This document shows positions 63,958 through 64,000 of a stretch of 64,000 nucleotides of DNA, piece by piece; the first letter of the stretch is position 1, and the number at the start of each line of letters is the position of its first letter. The notes under the pieces are model-generated. The model was not told the origin of the DNA, made no database searches, and saw only the letters and a program-made list of their open reading frames with translations. Source of the DNA: Caballeronia sp. M1242 (GTDB lineage Bacteria > Pseudomonadota > Gammaproteobacteria > Burkholderiales > Burkholderiaceae). The position numbers and the translations under genes were made by a program. The stretch spans positions 1,240,001 through 1,304,000 of the forward strand of contig NZ_CP071129.1 in the NCBI RefSeq assembly GCF_017220215.1, written 5' to 3'.

Positions 63958-64000
63958 TCAGCCCGGCTGCACGATCAGCTCGCCTGCGCGGCCCGGGATC
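63958..64000 (-). CDS. C-terminal end of an unidentified gene (5' part off window)
   Basis: Minus-strand frame ending IPGRAGELIVQPG, stop at 63958-63960. Only 13 codons are visible, so no assignment is possible. It is upstream of bcp on the same strand. Confidence 0.5.
   Translation of the reverse strand, partial: IPGRAGELIVQPG

Overview
The window is a high-GC chromosomal segment from a member of the Burkholderiaceae, most likely Paraburkholderia or Caballeronia. The evidence is the protein signatures, the rpsF-priB-rpsR-rplI-dnaB order, the sulfate operon with an adjacent cysB, and NodIJ-type ABC genes outside any nodulation context. I assign genus from family resemblance only. No rRNA, CRISPR array or intact insertion sequence is visible.

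Layout. 1-6.5 kb: envelope genes (TPR protein, PspA, PBP1A) and a three-gene copper set (DUF2946, CopC, PCuAC). 6.6-22.6 kb: an accessory island. It begins at the initiator tRNA-fMet with a wrecked large serine recombinase whose last codons run into the tRNA. It then has a promoter and a partial type VI secretion module: VgrG, a two-domain peptidoglycan-degrading effector, three AT-rich secreted proteins (candidate immunity), PAAR, a membrane protein, a TssM lacking a P-loop, and TssF. It stops abruptly in debris that includes a broken zinc-ribbon gene. 22.6-31.3 kb: small conserved or unknown proteins, a TetR regulator, a 3-hydroxyisobutyryl-CoA hydrolase-like enzyme, DusA, tRNA-His, and a row of very small genes ending in a degenerate direct repeat. 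31.3-37.5 kb: DHA2 efflux pump, aldo-keto reductase, transketolase and 6-phosphogluconate dehydrogenase. 37.5-41.9 kb: NodIJ-type exporter, universal stress protein, DUF2939 protein, and LexA with two SOS boxes. 42.2-48.2 kb: sulfate uptake operon sbp-cysT-cysW-cysA, cysB and asparaginase. 48.4-53.1 kb: the glyoxylate-to-glycerate genes gcl-hyi-glxR with a divergent LysR gene. 53.2-58.1 kb: rpsF-priB-rpsR-rplI, dnaB, then a DUF47/Pit phosphate pair. 58.1-64 kb: SDR, an NlpC/P60 lipoprotein with eight 35-residue repeats, PIN-PhoH ATPase, Bcp peroxiredoxin and the end of one more gene.

The most unusual part is the 8.3-22.5 kb island. It carries the spike (VgrG, PAAR), a probable cell-wall effector and only two structural genes (tssM, tssF). 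The sheath, tube, ATPase and most baseplate genes are absent, so it is either an auxiliary module served by another T6SS in the genome or the remains of a larger locus. The AT-rich secreted genes, an apparent frameshift in one signal peptide and the recombinase debris all point to horizontal acquisition and ongoing decay.
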